This document shows positions 1 to 8,294 of a stretch of DNA of 64,000 nucleotides, one piece after another. The DNA is taken from contig NZ_RQJO01000007.1 in the NCBI RefSeq assembly GCF_003858635.1, positions 187,941 through 251,940 on the forward strand, given 5' to 3'. Origin of the DNA: Larkinella rosea (GTDB taxonomy: Bacteria; Bacteroidota; Bacteroidia; Cytophagales; Spirosomataceae). Below the pieces are notes generated by a model. The model was not told where the DNA came from. It worked only from the letters and a program-made list of their open reading frames with translations, and did not search any database. A program made the translations under genes and the position numbers. Every line of letters starts with the position of its first letter. Position 1 is the first letter of the stretch.

Positions 1-13
1 TAATGAACACACT

Positions 14-664
14 ATGAATGTAGCTCAACTATTACGCAGTCCGCAGACGATACGGATTTGCATTGTGGAGGATGACAATCTGATTCGCGACGGTTTCGCC
101 CTGCTCATTAACAGCACCTACGGTTTCAAGATCGTAAACACGTATCACCGCTGTGAGGATGCGATCAAAAACCTCCTTTCTGACGCTCCCGACGTCGTTT
201 TGATGGACATTGAGTTGCCGGGCATGAACGGGATCGAGGGGATTGCCCGAATTAAGAAACTCCGCCCGAAAACGAATATCATCGTGGTTTCGGTGTACGA
301 AAATGACGAGCTGGTGTTCAAGGCATTGTGCGCCGGTGCGGGTGGTTATCTGACCAAAAACATGCAGCCGACGCGGCTTCTGGAAGCCATTCGGGACATT
401 CAGGAAGGAGGGGCACCGATGAGTACGAACATCGCCCGCATGGTAGTGGCGTCGTTTCAGAAAAACCGCAACTCACCCCTGACGGCGCGGGAAACCGAAG
501 TGCTGGAGTTGCTGTCGAAAGGGAAAAGTTACACCACCATTGCCGAACAATTGTTCGTGGACAAAGAGACCATCCGGACGCACATCAAGAATATTTACTG
601 GAAACTCGAAGTTCATTCCAAAGCGGAGGCTATTGAAAAAGCGATCAAAGAAAGGTTGATTTAA
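14..664 (+). CDS. NarL/FixJ-family response regulator (REC + LuxR HTH)
   Basis: Cytoplasmic two-component response regulator of 216 residues, the usual size for the family. Residues about 12-130 form a receiver domain with the acidic pocket ED at 19-20 and the phospho-acceptor Asp65 in the stretch VVLMDIELPGMNG. Residues about 150-212 form a LuxR-type helix-turn-helix, recognisable from LTARETEVLELLSKG and the recognition-helix region ETIRTHIKNIYWKL. No histidine kinase gene lies next to it in the window. The next genes are a SusC/SusD pair and a small secreted protein, and the promoters at 684-720 and 5856-5892 share an identically spaced motif. It could control both, but that is inference. 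The ATG at 14 follows an in-frame stop at position 2, so the start is well placed. Confidence 0.93.
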   Translation: MNVAQLLRSPQTIRICIVEDDNLIRDGFALLINSTYGFKIVNTYHRCEDAIKNLLSDAPDVVLMDIELPGMNGIEGIARIKKLRPKTNIIVVSVYENDELVFKALCAGAGGYLTKNMQPTRLLEAIRDIQEGGAPMSTNIARMVVASFQKNRNSPLTARETEVLELLSKGKSYTTIAEQLFVDKETIRTHIKNIYWKLEVHSKAEAIEKAIKERLI

Positions 665-683
665 ACGAGAAAATCCCCTTTTC

Positions 684-720
684 TGGGGTAGAGGGCCACC
701 CACACCTTCCCGTACTTTTG
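684..720 (+). promoter_or_regulatory. Promoter with putative activator box (TGGGGTAGAG-N18-GTACTTTTG)
   Basis: TACTTTTG at 713-720 matches the Bacteroidota -7 consensus TAnnTTTG. No clear -33 TTG/TTTG is present; instead TGGGGTAGAG occupies 684-693, centred about where a -33 element or an activator site would be. The same two elements with the same 18-nt spacer recur at 5856-5892. Transcription should start near 727. A factor binding TGGGGTAGAG is inferred, the neighbouring NarL-type regulator being the obvious candidate. Confidence 0.6.
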
Positions 721-819
721 TGGTGTTCGAAGCGTGCGCAGGGCAACTGGCAGTGTGCTGACCGACAAAAAAATGAAGGTTCCGGTAATTCTGAACCTGA
801 TCTATGAGATGAACGTAAG

Positions 820-854
820 CAGAAAAAACCAGCCGTTTCGGCTGGTTTTTTCTG
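820..854 (+). terminator. Rho-independent terminator hairpin in the susC leader
   Basis: A perfect 15-bp stem (820-834 with 840-854) has a 5-nt loop and A-run/T-run flanks, so it could work in both directions. It lies between the response regulator and susC, about 95 nt downstream of the promoter at 684-720 and about 100 nt upstream of the susC start. It may simply end the regulator transcript. Because it also sits inside the transcript expected from the TACTTTTG promoter, it could instead attenuate susC expression or end a short RNA. Its core, AACCAGCC/GGCTGGTT, is nearly the same as in the terminator at 5765-5794. Confidence 0.75.
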
Positions 855-952
855 TTAATAAAATCCCCCTCAATGCGGGATTTTAGGACCCGTAAGGTTC
901 TTGACCTTTGTTTAAAAATCATTTTGAAATTTAAACACTGATCAACAAACCG

Positions 953-3900
953 ATGAAATTACTACTTCTACGTGTAATTCTGCTGGTACTTCTCAGTTAC
1001 CAGTATGGGTTAGCCCAATCCAAAACCGTGTCCGGAACGGTGCGGAGTTCTTCCGACAATTTGCCGATGCCCGGTGTCACCATCGGGATCAAAGGCACCA
1101 CCCAGGGCGCCACCACCGATGGTAGCGGAGATTTCCGGATTTCCAACATCCCGGATAATGCCACCCTGGTTTTTTCATTCATTGGATTTAAAACGCAGGA
1201 ACTTCCGGTCGGGAACCGCACCACCTTCAACATCGTGCTCCAGGAAAGCGCAGCCATTCTGAACGAGGTTGTCGTGACGGCATCGGCCATCGAGCGGGAG
1301 AAAAAAACGCTGGGGTACGCAGTCACGAATGTGAAAGGCGAGGATCTGGTCCGGGCCAATGAGTCAAACATGCTGCGGTCGCTTCAGGGCCGGGTGCCGG
1401 GTGTTCAGATTTCGAGTGCATCAGGTGCCGCCGGCGGGGCCACGCGCGTGGTTATTCGTGGAGCGCAATCGTTCAACGGAAATAACCAGCCGCTGTATGT
1501 CGTCGATGGAATTATTGTCAGTAACAACAACACAACCACGCAGATTATCAACGGAAATGGAACCAATTCGGCGGCCGGAACCGGTGGCGATTTGAACAAC
1601 GGTGTGGACATTACCAACCGCGCTGCCGACATCGATCCCAACAACATCGAGTCGGTTTCCATTCTGAAAGGACCAGCTGCGGCTGCCTTATACGGTTCGC
1701 AGGCTGCCTCGGGCGTGATTATTATTACGACCAAAAACCGGAGTAAAAACGTGACGGACAAACCGCAGATCAGCCTGAACAGCTCGGTTACGTTCGAAAA
1801 TCCGTTGCGGTTGCCCCAATTTCAGAATACGTTTGCGGGCGGTTTCGATGGTATTTACGACCTGAACGACGGCGGAAACGTGAGCTGGGGCCCGAAAATT
1901 CGGGGGCAGAAAGTGGCCGACTGGCACACCTACGGATTGTATACGCTCGGCCAACTGGATCACCCGGATTCGGTGACACTGATGGCCCGGCCCAACAACG
2001 TGCGGAATTTTTTCCAGACCGGCGTCACACTCAACAATTCCTTTTCGGTCCGGAACAACAACGGCACGTCCAACTACATTCTGACAGTTTCCGACGTGAA
2101 TACCAAATCCATGATTCCGAGTACGACGTACCGCCGGACAGCCGTGAATGTGGGGGCGGGAACCAAGTTTTTCAACAACAAAGTATCGACTAACCTGTCG
2201 GCGACCTTCACCCGTTCCGGGGGAGATCGCGGGGTTCAGGGCCAGGGCCGGTCGAATATTCTGCAAACGATTTACAATACACCCCGCGATATTGAAATCA
2301 CCGACCAGAAAGACATCAATGATCCGAGATACAACCTGGATGGGTATTACCTGGCCGGTTTTCGGAACAATCCGTACTGGTTACTGGAAAATAACCTGCT
2401 GAAAGACAACGTAAACCGGTTTTTCGGTAACGCGCAGGTTAGTTACGATCCGGTGCCGTGGCTGAACCTAACCTACCGCATCGGTACGGATATGTACTCG
2501 GATATTCGGACGCAGAAATTCGCGTTGGGAACCATCAATACCGTCAGCGGCCGCTATGTCGAAGACAATACGAACTTCCAGAGTCTGCTTTCCGACTTTA
2601 TCCTGACAGTTAACCGCGACCTGAATTCCGACCTGAATCTGAAGGTAATTCTGGGCCATAACCTGCAGGATTACAATTCGTCACGGGGCGTTTACGACGG
2701 CCAGCCGCTGATCGTACCTGGTTTTTACGACCTCAGCAACGCCAGTTCGATTGTTACCACGCGGGTCGATCAGCGTACCCGATTGTACGGTATTTATGGC
2801 GATGCGCAATTGTCGTACAAGGATTACCTGTTTCTGGATGTAACCGGCCGGAATGACTATTCCTCGACCCTGCCGAAGAAAAACCGGTCGTTCTTCTATC
2901 CCGGTGCCAGCGTCAGTTTCATCCCGACCAGCGCGTTTCTCGATCTGAAGGGTGGTGCGCTGAGTTATACCAAAATTCGGGCGAATATCGCGCAGGTGGG
3001 GAAAGTGGCGAATGCGTACCAAATCCTCCCGGTTTTCACGCGGACGTCGATCACGGACGGTTTTCAGGCCCTATATCAGTTTCCACTCAACGGTGTTCCG
3101 GGCTTTTCGGTCGGCAACATTCGCGGGAATCCGGATCTGCGGTCGGAGTTGACGACCTCCTGGGAAATTGGCGCTGAAGCCCAGTTTTTCAACAACCGAT
3201 TAGGATTGGATTTTACGTATTATAATTCGAAAAGCGAGCAGCAGATCGTCAACGTCCCCATTTCAGGTACTTCCGGTTTTCTGGCCCAGACCCTGAATGC
3301 CGGTGCCATGACCAACAAAGGTCTCGAGATTTTGCTGACCGGAACGCCGGTCAAAGCCGCATCGGGTTTCCGGTGGGATGTTTCGCTGAACTTTACGAGA
3401 AATCGCAACAAGGTGACGGAACTGTATAATCCGCTGGCGCCGGTTGGGCTGGGCGGTTTATCGACACCCGGTTTACAGGCTCGCCTGGGTGAGCCTTATG
3501 GAACGTTCTTCGGGAGCAAAATGCTGCGCGATCCGGAAGGCCGAGTGGTGGTGAATCCGACGACAGGTCGCCCGCTGGCCGACCCGGTTTTGCAGGTTCT
3601 GGGTAATATTCAGCCCGATTTCTCGGCTGGTTTGAGCAACACGGTTTCGTTTAAAGGACTGACGTTCAATGTGCTGGTCGATACGCGTCAGGGTGGAAAG
3701 TTTTTCTCCCAAACCACCAACCTGGGACGCTTCGGCGGTTTTCTGAAAGAAACGACCTTCAATGACCGCGAGCCGTTTGTCTACCCGAATTCCGTCACGC
3801 AGAACCAGGATGGCACGTTTACGCCGAACACAACGATCAAAACGAGTGGCGGTTTCGAGTACTGGTCGACGCTGTCGAACTTCGGCGAAAACACCCTGTT

Positions 3901-4153
3901 CGATGCTTCTTTCGTAAAACTGCGGGAAATGAGCCTGAGTTATGCGCTGCCCAAATCGTTGATTGGCAAAACGCCGTTCTCCACCATCCAGGTATCGCTG
4001 ATTGGCCGGAATCTGATGCTGTGGACGCCCAAATCGCAGCCCAACGTCGACCCGGAGGTGAGTTCGTTCGGAACCGGCAACAGCCAGGGCTACGAATACC
4101 TGGCCTATCCATCGACCCGGAGTTACGGCGCCAGTCTGAAAATTGTGTTATAA
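953..4153 (+). CDS. SusC/RagA-family TonB-linked outer membrane protein
   Basis: Outer membrane TonB-dependent transporter of 1066 residues, typical for SusC. It begins with a signal peptide (about 1-21, ending GLAQ), followed by a carboxypeptidase-regulatory-like beta-sandwich (about 25-100, VSGTVRSSSDNLPMPGVTIG). The plug (about 115-260) includes LNEVVVTA, SLQGRVPGVQISS, PLYVVDGI and the typical end of the plug SVSILKGPAAAALYGSQAASG. The remainder is the beta-barrel. With the SusD-like lipoprotein starting 23 nt downstream it should form a nutrient (glycan or peptide) import complex. The substrate cannot be told, because no glycoside hydrolase, sulfatase or peptidase gene is linked to it. 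A terminator-like hairpin and a special promoter lie in its leader. Confidence 0.95.
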   Translation: MKLLLLRVILLVLLSYQYGLAQSKTVSGTVRSSSDNLPMPGVTIGIKGTTQGATTDGSGDFRISNIPDNATLVFSFIGFKTQELPVGNRTTFNIVLQESAAILNEVVVTASAIEREKKTLGYAVTNVKGEDLVRANESNMLRSLQGRVPGVQISSASGAAGGATRVVIRGAQSFNGNNQPLYVVDGIIVSNNNTTTQIINGNGTNSAAGTGGDLNNGVDITNRAADIDPNNIESVSILKGPAAAALYGSQAASGVIIITTKNRSKNVTDKPQISLNSSVTFENPLRLPQFQNTFAGGFDGIYDLNDGGNVSWGPKIRGQKVADWHTYGLYTLGQLDHPDSVTLMARPNNVRNFFQTGVTLNNSFSVRNNNGTSNYILTVSDVNTKSMIPSTTYRRTAVNVGAGTKFFNNKVSTNLSATFTRSGGDRGVQGQGRSNILQTIYNTPRDIEITDQKDINDPRYNLDGYYLAGFRNNPYWLLENNLLKDNVNRFFGNAQVSYDPVPWLNLTYRIGTDMYSDIRTQKFALGTINTVSGRYVEDNTNFQSLLSDFILTVNRDLNSDLNLKVILGHNLQDYNSSRGVYDGQPLIVPGFYDLSNASSIVTTRVDQRTRLYGIYGDAQLSYKDYLFLDVTGRNDYSSTLPKKNRSFFYPGASVSFIPTSAFLDLKGGALSYTKIRANIAQVGKVANAYQILPVFTRTSITDGFQALYQFPLNGVPGFSVGNIRGNPDLRSELTTSWEIGAEAQFFNNRLGLDFTYYNSKSEQQIVNVPISGTSGFLAQTLNAGAMTNKGLEILLTGTPVKAASGFRWDVSLNFTRNRNKVTELYNPLAPVGLGGLSTPGLQARLGEPYGTFFGSKMLRDPEGRVVVNPTTGRPLADPVLQVLGNIQPDFSAGLSNTVSFKGLTFNVLVDTRQGGKFFSQTTNLGRFGGFLKETTFNDREPFVYPNSVTQNQDGTFTPNTTIKTSGGFEYWSTLSNFGENTLFDASFVKLREMSLSYALPKSLIGKTPFSTIQVSLIGRNLMLWTPKSQPNVDPEVSSFGTGNSQGYEYLAYPSTRSYGASLKIVL

Positions 4154-4176
4154 CCGACCAAGATTTTTCCAGAAAT

Positions 4177-5718
4177 ATGAAACGAATAGTCCGGAAAGCC
4201 GTGTTGCTGAGCCTGTTTATTGGCCTGAACACCGCCTGTAAAAATGATTACCTAGACATCAATACCGATCCCAATAACCCTTCCGTTGCGGATATAAATC
4301 TCTCATTACCAGCGGGACAGGCTCAGGTTGCCTTCATTGTGGGCGGTCAGCTTAACATCGTGGGGAGTATCCTGTCTCAATATTGGACCACCCCGAAAGG
4401 CGGAAATCAATACCGGGCCTGGGATCAGTACAACATCACGTCGTCCACGCTCGATGGGCAGGGCGGGCAGTTTGCCACGATGTATTCGGGTGCATTGGAA
4501 GATTTCCAATACGTGATCAATCAGGGCAGTACGCAGAACGAGTGGCGGATGGTTGGCATTTCGAAAATTATGAAAGCCTATGCGTTTGGGGTATTGACCG
4601 ATTTATACGGTGACATTCCATTCTCGGAAGCCCTTGATGCCGACAAGACAATTACGCCCAAATACGATACCCAGAAAGACGTTTATGCGGGATTGCAAGC
4701 CCTTTTGGATGACGCCAAAACCGATATTGCCAAAAAACAGGGGCGATTTCCGGGAACAGCGGATATGATTTATCAGGCAGGAACAGAGGCAGCAATGGAT
4801 CGATGGGTGCGGTTGGCCAACACACTGAAACTCAAATTTTACATGCATTTGAGTCAGGTCGATCCGGCGGGGGCTAAAGCGGGCATTCAGGCGCTTTACA
4901 CCAGCAGCGGCACGGCTTTCATGCGAACCGGGGAGAGTTTTCAGTTTGCAAACGGAACGGCCACCAATACCGAAAATCCGCTCTGGCAGGCTAATTTCCG
5001 GTTATCCAATAATTTGACAGCCACCACGACGATCGGCAATTTGATGACGCCCAACGCCGATCCGCGGATTCCGGTTTTCTTCCTGGACGCCGATTTGCGG
5101 ACGCCCGAAATCGATTATGTGTTTACGCCAAACGGCACGACGTCAACGAATACCGCCCAGTATACTTCGTATCCGGGCAAGTATTTTATCGGACAGCGGT
5201 TTTTGAACGGAACCATCAACGGCACGTCGGCTGCCAGCGGGGTCACGGCTGCCGATGACAATGCTGCCAAGGCGCGTCCGGTGGTGTTGTTATCGTACGA
5301 AGAAAGCCTGTTTCTGCGCGCGGAAGCTGTCGCAAGAACCTGGGCCGGAACGACTGCCGATGATGCGGCCAAACTGTACAACGAAGCCATTACGGCGTCG
5401 ATGACCCGGTTTGGCGTACAACCGGGCGATTACCTGACCAAACCCGGTGTCGATTTTACCAAACAAACCGATAAAATTAAAGCAATTATTACCCAGAAAT
5501 ACCTGGCAATGTACGGCCTGAACGGGGTAGAAGCCTGGACCGAACAGCGCCGGACCGGTTTTCCCGTACCCACCATACCGGTGGTCAATCTGACGGGAAA
5601 CAAATTTATGAAACGTCTGCCCTATGTCGATTCCGAGTTGCAGCGCAATCCGAGCATAGCGACGACCGGCATCGCACCCGGTGACGTGCTGACCCCCGTT
5701 TGGTGGGATGTCGACTAG
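4177..5718 (+). CDS. SusD/RagB-family substrate-binding lipoprotein
   Basis: Surface lipoprotein partner of the preceding SusC transporter. The frame is open further upstream, into the susC 3' end, but the ATG at 4177 gives a proper lipoprotein signal peptide (MKRIVRKAVLLSLFIGLN then the lipobox-like TAC), so I place the start there, giving 513 residues. The mature N-terminus KNDYLDINTDPNNPS is characteristic of SusD-like proteins of the SusD/RagB (SusD-like_2) type. The pattern WRMVGISKIMKAYAFGVLTDLYGDIPFSEAL, shown here only by its position at about residues 127-157, is the classic TPR-like core. The C-terminus ends in DVLTPVWWDVD. It is separated from susC by 23 nt and followed by a terminator, so the two genes form one operon. 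Confidence 0.94.
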   Translation: MKRIVRKAVLLSLFIGLNTACKNDYLDINTDPNNPSVADINLSLPAGQAQVAFIVGGQLNIVGSILSQYWTTPKGGNQYRAWDQYNITSSTLDGQGGQFATMYSGALEDFQYVINQGSTQNEWRMVGISKIMKAYAFGVLTDLYGDIPFSEALDADKTITPKYDTQKDVYAGLQALLDDAKTDIAKKQGRFPGTADMIYQAGTEAAMDRWVRLANTLKLKFYMHLSQVDPAGAKAGIQALYTSSGTAFMRTGESFQFANGTATNTENPLWQANFRLSNNLTATTTIGNLMTPNADPRIPVFFLDADLRTPEIDYVFTPNGTTSTNTAQYTSYPGKYFIGQRFLNGTINGTSAASGVTAADDNAAKARPVVLLSYEESLFLRAEAVARTWAGTTADDAAKLYNEAITASMTRFGVQPGDYLTKPGVDFTKQTDKIKAIITQKYLAMYGLNGVEAWTEQRRTGFPVPTIPVVNLTGNKFMKRLPYVDSELQRNPSIATTGIAPGDVLTPVWWDVD

Positions 5719-5764
5719 ACCCTTTATTCGGTTATTGAGCGAGGGAAACCAAGATACAGGGATC

Positions 5765-5794
5765 AAAAACCAGCCTGGATTGGCTGGTTTTTTC
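5765..5794 (+). terminator. Rho-independent terminator after susD
   Basis: An 11-bp stem (5765-5775 with 5782-5792) with a 6-nt loop is followed by T residues. It lies 47 nt after the susD stop and closes the susCD operon. It shares the AAAAACCAGCC/GGCTGGTTTTT core with the hairpin at 820-854. Confidence 0.85.
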
Positions 5795-5855
5795 TTTATC
5801 CCGCCATTCGACCACTCATCATTTGTCCCCTTCCGTTCCGCAATATCACCTCATT

Positions 5856-5892
5856 TGGGGTAGAGCGTCCCTGTGGCGGAATGGTACTTTTA
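5856..5892 (+). promoter_or_regulatory. Promoter with the second copy of the TGGGGTAGAG-N18-GTACTTTT motif
   Basis: TGGGGTAGAG (5856-5865) and TACTTTTA (5885-5892, one mismatch to TAnnTTTG) have exactly the same 18-nt spacing as at 684-720. This promoter lies 57 nt upstream of the small secreted-protein gene at 5950, and the expected start of transcription is near 5899. The identical spacing of two motifs in otherwise different DNA suggests one regulator controls both units. Confidence 0.6.
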
Positions 5893-5949
5893 GGCCATTA
5901 AAGGCTTGCTAACAGTGAATCAGTGGTCACTCCATAAACAACAAATACT

Positions 5950-6393
5950 ATGATTCGTACCTTGAAAATGGCCGCACTTGTCCTGATGATGAGTGCCCCG
6001 GCGATGGCCGGAATTCCGTCTACGGGGCCGACGCCCGGTGATGAAAAAGATAATTCGTATTCGGCATCGCCCAACGTTACCCGCACCAAAGCCATGGGGG
6101 TGGCCATTTACCGGTCAATCAACACCGCCAAGATGAATCTGATGATCGAGAATTACATCGAAGTGCCGATTCAGGTAACCTTGTTGAATGAAAACAACGA
6201 GGTGCTTCATTCCGAAAAAGTGAGCAAGCGCCTGAAAAAATACTGGCGGAAATTCGATATGGAAACGATGCAGGACGGTTTGTACACCTTCGAAGTCAGT
6301 GATGGCTATACAAAAGTCACGAAAGCATTCCGGTTGGAAACGCAAAAAGTGGAGGTGAAAGAGCCGACGCGGTTTGTGTCCCTGCTGAATTAA
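5950..6393 (+). CDS. Small secreted protein of unknown function
   Basis: This 147-residue protein has a clear signal peptide (about 1-20, MIRTLKMAALVLMMSAPAMA). The mature part has no catalytic motif I recognise. Residues about 55-130 alternate polar and hydrophobic residues (MNLMIENYIEVPIQVTLLNE, DGLYTFEVSDGYTKVTKAF), as in a small beta-sandwich. This resembles secreted Bacteroidota proteins of the DUF3244 or sorting-domain type, in which a bundle of strands ends in a GLYTFEV-like turn. I would call it periplasmic or extracellular, function unknown. The gene has its own promoter carrying the same motif as the susC leader promoter, so it probably responds to the same signal as the SusCD pair. 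Confidence 0.8.
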   Translation: MIRTLKMAALVLMMSAPAMAGIPSTGPTPGDEKDNSYSASPNVTRTKAMGVAIYRSINTAKMNLMIENYIEVPIQVTLLNENNEVLHSEKVSKRLKKYWRKFDMETMQDGLYTFEVSDGYTKVTKAFRLETQKVEVKEPTRFVSLLN

Positions 6394-6395
6394 GG

Positions 6396-6503
6396 AAATT
6401 ATTTCGCGGAGTTAAGCGGAGAAGCGCAGAGTTACGCAGAGAAATGTTTTAAGAAACCTCTGCGTAACTCTGCGCTTCTCCGCTTAACTCCGCGAAATAA
6501 TTT
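6396..6503. repeat. Perfect 46-bp inverted repeat (intergenic palindrome, family A)
   Basis: Arms 6396-6441 and 6458-6503 are exact reverse complements over 46 bp and are separated by 16 nt. Each arm is built of related short modules (GCGGAGTTAA, GCGGAGAA, GCGCAGAGTTA, CGCAGAG). It lies between convergent genes, so it may act as a bidirectional terminator, but it is far longer than one needs to be. A shorter relative occurs at 39878-39958, which suggests a dispersed repeat family. Confidence 0.9.
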
Positions 6504-6510
6504 TTAGTCC

Positions 6511-7383
6511 TCACTCCGCCGGTTCCAGATTGATGAGATCGATGACAATCTTCCACTGCCCCTGGCTGTCTTTTTTCCAGACGCGTAAGTAATTTCCCAT
6601 TTGTTTGACGGATTTTCCCGTCACGGTTGCCAGCGTTTGCGCGTTTCCATACACGTACCCCAAATCGCCCGATTCAGCCACAGAAGCATTCAGTGGCAGA
6701 AAACTGAGGGTAACCCGCTGTTTTAGAAGCGAGTCAATCGCGGCCGGTTCGAGGTACGGTTGTTGGTTCATCCGGTATAGCCGGGCTTGAGGAGCCAGAA
6801 ATTGTTTGTAGGTGGCCGCAATACCGGTTTTTTCCAGTGTTTTAATAAACTGATTGTCGAACGCCAGCAGTTCTTCCCGGTTTTTCAGCGAATCCGGACT
6901 GGTTACGCTTCGAATTCCGGTGGCTGCCCGAATCATGTTGGCGGGTGGACTGGGCGGGGCCGGATGTGTAATGCCAATATCGAGGACAAGTCGCCAATTG
7001 TTATTGGGGAATTTTTTCCAGATGGTAACAAAATGGCCAAACGCGTTAGGCTTGTCCGCCAGCGTCTTCGGACGGGATTCCCACGGACCGGTTGTATAAC
7101 CCAGGTCGCCGGACGCCGACACATCGGCCGCAACGGGTTGCCAGGTCAGTTTGCCGGGTGATTCAGGACCGGTTTCGAACAACTCCCGGCCGTTGGTTAC
7201 TTTCCCTTTCGTGAACAAAATACCGTCCGGCGCCAGGTACTGCAAAAAGGCGGTTTTGGTCGTGCTGTCTTTGGCGAGTTGCGCAAATTTCTTTTCCGTA
7301 TTTACCAGTGTCAGCAACGGGCTCTGCGCCATCGCCGAACCGGTTGTCGACAGGAGCAGAATAGCGAAGAAAACGTTTTTCAT
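6511..7383 (-). CDS. Secreted protein with two NTF2-like (SnoaL/DUF4440-type) domains
   Basis: This 290-residue protein has a signal peptide (MKNVFFAILLLSTTGSAMAQ). Two similar NTF2-like halves follow, at about 25-145 and 165-288. Each has an F(L)QYLAP / YKQFLAP helix-turn, an ESGDLGYVYG or SGDLGYTTG strand, and a closing W-K-x-WR/WKIVIDL strand (NNWRLVLDIG and QGQWKIVIDLI). NTF2-like folds are small cone-shaped pockets used by enzymes and binding proteins, so no reaction can be assigned here. The start codon lies 1 nt after the stop of the upstream transporter gene, so the two are almost certainly cotranscribed. A role connected with the transporter is only a guess. Confidence 0.85.
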   Translation of the reverse strand: MKNVFFAILLLSTTGSAMAQSPLLTLVNTEKKFAQLAKDSTTKTAFLQYLAPDGILFTKGKVTNGRELFETGPESPGKLTWQPVAADVSASGDLGYTTGPWESRPKTLADKPNAFGHFVTIWKKFPNNNWRLVLDIGITHPAPPSPPANMIRAATGIRSVTSPDSLKNREELLAFDNQFIKTLEKTGIAATYKQFLAPQARLYRMNQQPYLEPAAIDSLLKQRVTLSFLPLNASVAESGDLGYVYGNAQTLATVTGKSVKQMGNYLRVWKKDSQGQWKIVIDLINLEPAE

Positions 7384-7384
7384 A

Positions 7385-8170
7385 CTACATAAACGAACTC
7401 ATGCTGGATTCGTTTGCCAATTCTTTGGCGTGTTCTTTACCGAGGTAGTTATCGATCAGAAAATGAGCAATATACAGAATTGGCGTCAGTACAACCGCTA
7501 TGAAAAATTTGTAAATATAGTTAACAATCGCGACGGCGATCACCTGCGAAAACGACCAGTTCCCGAAAATATAAAACGCAATCGTCAGGACGACGAAACT
7601 GTCGATGAGCTGCGAAACGAGCGTCGAACCGGTGGCCCGGAGCCAGATTTTGCGGCTGCCGGTGATCTTTTTCAACGATTGAAAAACCGTTGCATCCAGC
7701 AGCTGCCCCACCATAAAAGCCGTGATCGAACCGATGATGATGCCTAATCCCTGCCGGAAAATCATGGCAAACGCATTGTTGATGTTCACCGGATTACCCA
7801 CCGCATCGGTTTTGTTGACATCGAGCCAGAACTGCGCCGGGGGTAATGTGGTCACAAAGAAGATGATCAGGAAACTGTACGCGATAAAACCGGCTGTAAT
7901 GTAAGAAATCTGTTTAACGCCTTTGATTCCGTAATACTCGTTAATGATATCGGAGGTAATGAACACAAACGGCCAGATGACCACTCCCGCCGTCAGGTTG
8001 AAATCCAGCACAAAATCGCCGGGTAAGTGCAGTTGCGCCGGTGCTACTCCTAAAAATGTTTCCGCCGAAAAAATTTTGACACCGATGATTTCAGCCACAA
8101 TCGCATTGGTCAAAAAAACGGCACTTAAAAAGAGGTATAGATTGGTTTTTTTGCTGGTAAAAGAAGCCAT
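7385..8170 (-). CDS. Queuosine precursor transporter (YhhQ/VUT family)
   Basis: Integral inner-membrane protein of 261 residues with about six or seven hydrophobic segments. It matches the YhhQ family, which imports queuosine precursors (preQ0/preQ1 or queuine) for tRNA modification. Diagnostic stretches are TNAIVAEIIGVKIF near the N-terminus, WPFVFITSDIINEYYG (about 65-80) and QLIDSFVVLTIAFYIFGNW (about 187-205). The family is often slightly longer at the N-terminus, so little is missing. It is the first gene of a two-gene unit with the NTF2-like protein, and it follows alaA after an inverted repeat at 8182-8294. No queuosine synthesis gene (queC/D/E/F, tgt) is visible nearby. Confidence 0.92.
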   Translation of the reverse strand: MASFTSKKTNLYLFLSAVFLTNAIVAEIIGVKIFSAETFLGVAPAQLHLPGDFVLDFNLTAGVVIWPFVFITSDIINEYYGIKGVKQISYITAGFIAYSFLIIFFVTTLPPAQFWLDVNKTDAVGNPVNINNAFAMIFRQGLGIIIGSITAFMVGQLLDATVFQSLKKITGSRKIWLRATGSTLVSQLIDSFVVLTIAFYIFGNWSFSQVIAVAIVNYIYKFFIAVVLTPILYIAHFLIDNYLGKEHAKELANESSMSSFM

Positions 8171-8181
8171 ATGGGAGTTAA

Positions 8182-8294
8182 GAGTTAAGAATTAAGAGTT
8201 ATGAATTGTGGTTGCATAAGCCTTGAAAGCATACAATAGCAAGATATAACGCATAACTGACAACTCTTAACTCTTCACTCTTAATTCTTAACTC
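8182..8294. repeat. Inverted repeat of GAGTTAA-type modules (family C)
   Basis: Arms 8182-8199 and 8277-8294 are perfect 18-bp reverse complements. More partly matching modules (GAGTTAA, GAATTAA) flank them from 8175 to 8201 and 8256 to 8276. It fills the gap between alaA and the queuosine precursor transporter, both on the minus strand, and its right arm runs into the alaA stop codon. The arm is made of 7-nt modules, as in the other palindromes of this window, but with different sequence. Confidence 0.8.
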
